Below are positions 5,072 through 5,147 of a stretch of DNA of 5,147 nt, in pieces. Source of the DNA: Chloroflexota bacterium (GTDB lineage Bacteria > Chloroflexota > Dehalococcoidia > SZUA-161 > SpSt-899); NCBI GenBank assembly GCA_018725425.1, contig QLUL01000099.1, positions 1 through 5,147 of the forward strand, read 5' to 3'. A program made the translations under genes and the position numbers. The notes under the pieces are model-generated. The model was not told where the DNA came from, ran no database searches, and saw only the letters and a list, made by a program, of their open reading frames with translations. Position 1 is the stretch's first letter; the number at the start of each line of letters is the position of its first letter.

Positions 5072-5147
5072 TTGCTCCTCCAGACCAAAAAGCTGCTCAG
5101 ACGCTTTGGCCTTCACGCCAGGAAGGGACTGGGGCAGCATTTTCTTG
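5072..5147 (+). CDS. rsmA: 16S rRNA dimethyladenosine transferase, N-terminal fragment cut by window end
   Basis: The frame ends in TKKLLRRFGLHARKGLGQHFL, in which RKGLGQHFL is the signature N-terminus of RsmA/KsgA. This enzyme uses S-adenosylmethionine to dimethylate two adjacent adenosines near the 3' end of 16S rRNA during small-subunit maturation. Only about 25 residues are present; the SAM-binding domain lies beyond the window. The start is uncertain. TTG at 5072 places the family's usual N-terminus almost at once but has no well-spaced ribosome binding site. The only in-frame ATG, at 4991, overlaps ilvC by 13 bases and would add 27 residues rich in Gly, Pro and Arg encoded partly by the small inverted repeat. 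TTG is preferred with modest confidence. Co-transcription with ilvC is possible, as no terminator is seen. The older symbol is ksgA. Confidence 0.8.
   Translation, partial: MLLQTKKLLRRFGLHARKGLGQHFL

Overview
The window is an ordinary bacterial chromosomal segment: a branched-chain amino acid operon with unusual repeats scattered through it. The proteins and the coding style are bacterial. The layout, the M16 peptidase and the RsmA N-terminus would fit a Chloroflexota/Dehalococcoidia-like organism, but that assignment is a weak impression and was not tested.

Layout. On the minus strand, 5-1270 encodes a complete zinc peptidase of family M16. A divergent intergenic region of 255 bp (1271-1525) carries two repeat elements and a candidate promoter for each direction. 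On the plus strand follow ilvB (1526-3292), ilvN (3399-3956) and ilvC (4014-5003). These encode the acetohydroxyacid synthase large and small subunits and ketol-acid reductoisomerase, the first two enzymatic steps of valine, leucine and isoleucine synthesis. The window ends within the first codons of rsmA/ksgA, the 16S rRNA dimethyladenosine transferase gene. No gene-free stretch exceeds 300 bases.

How the genes work together. IlvB and IlvN form acetohydroxyacid synthase, with IlvN carrying the ACT regulatory domain. IlvC then isomerises and reduces the acetohydroxyacids. ilvD and the leu genes are not in the window. The candidate ilvB promoter lies so close to the start codon that no attenuator or T-box would fit downstream of it. 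This suggests that control acts mainly through the IlvN subunit or a promoter-binding regulator.

The most notable thing is a set of five elements (1286-1353, 1373-1465, 2524-2589, 3320-3382, 3932-4001) built from degenerate 7-bp words. In each, a left arm of direct heptads is followed by a right arm of heptads. In four of the five the arms are clearly complementary, so the element can fold as a hairpin. The heptad word differs between loci, so the period and architecture are shared rather than the sequence, except for the last two elements, which are 60/63 identical. One element lies in frame inside ilvB, and another forms the C-terminal tail and stop codon of ilvN. A second point of interest is the cofactor loop of IlvC, which lacks the usual phosphate-binding Arg and second Ser and has acidic residues, suggesting NADH use.
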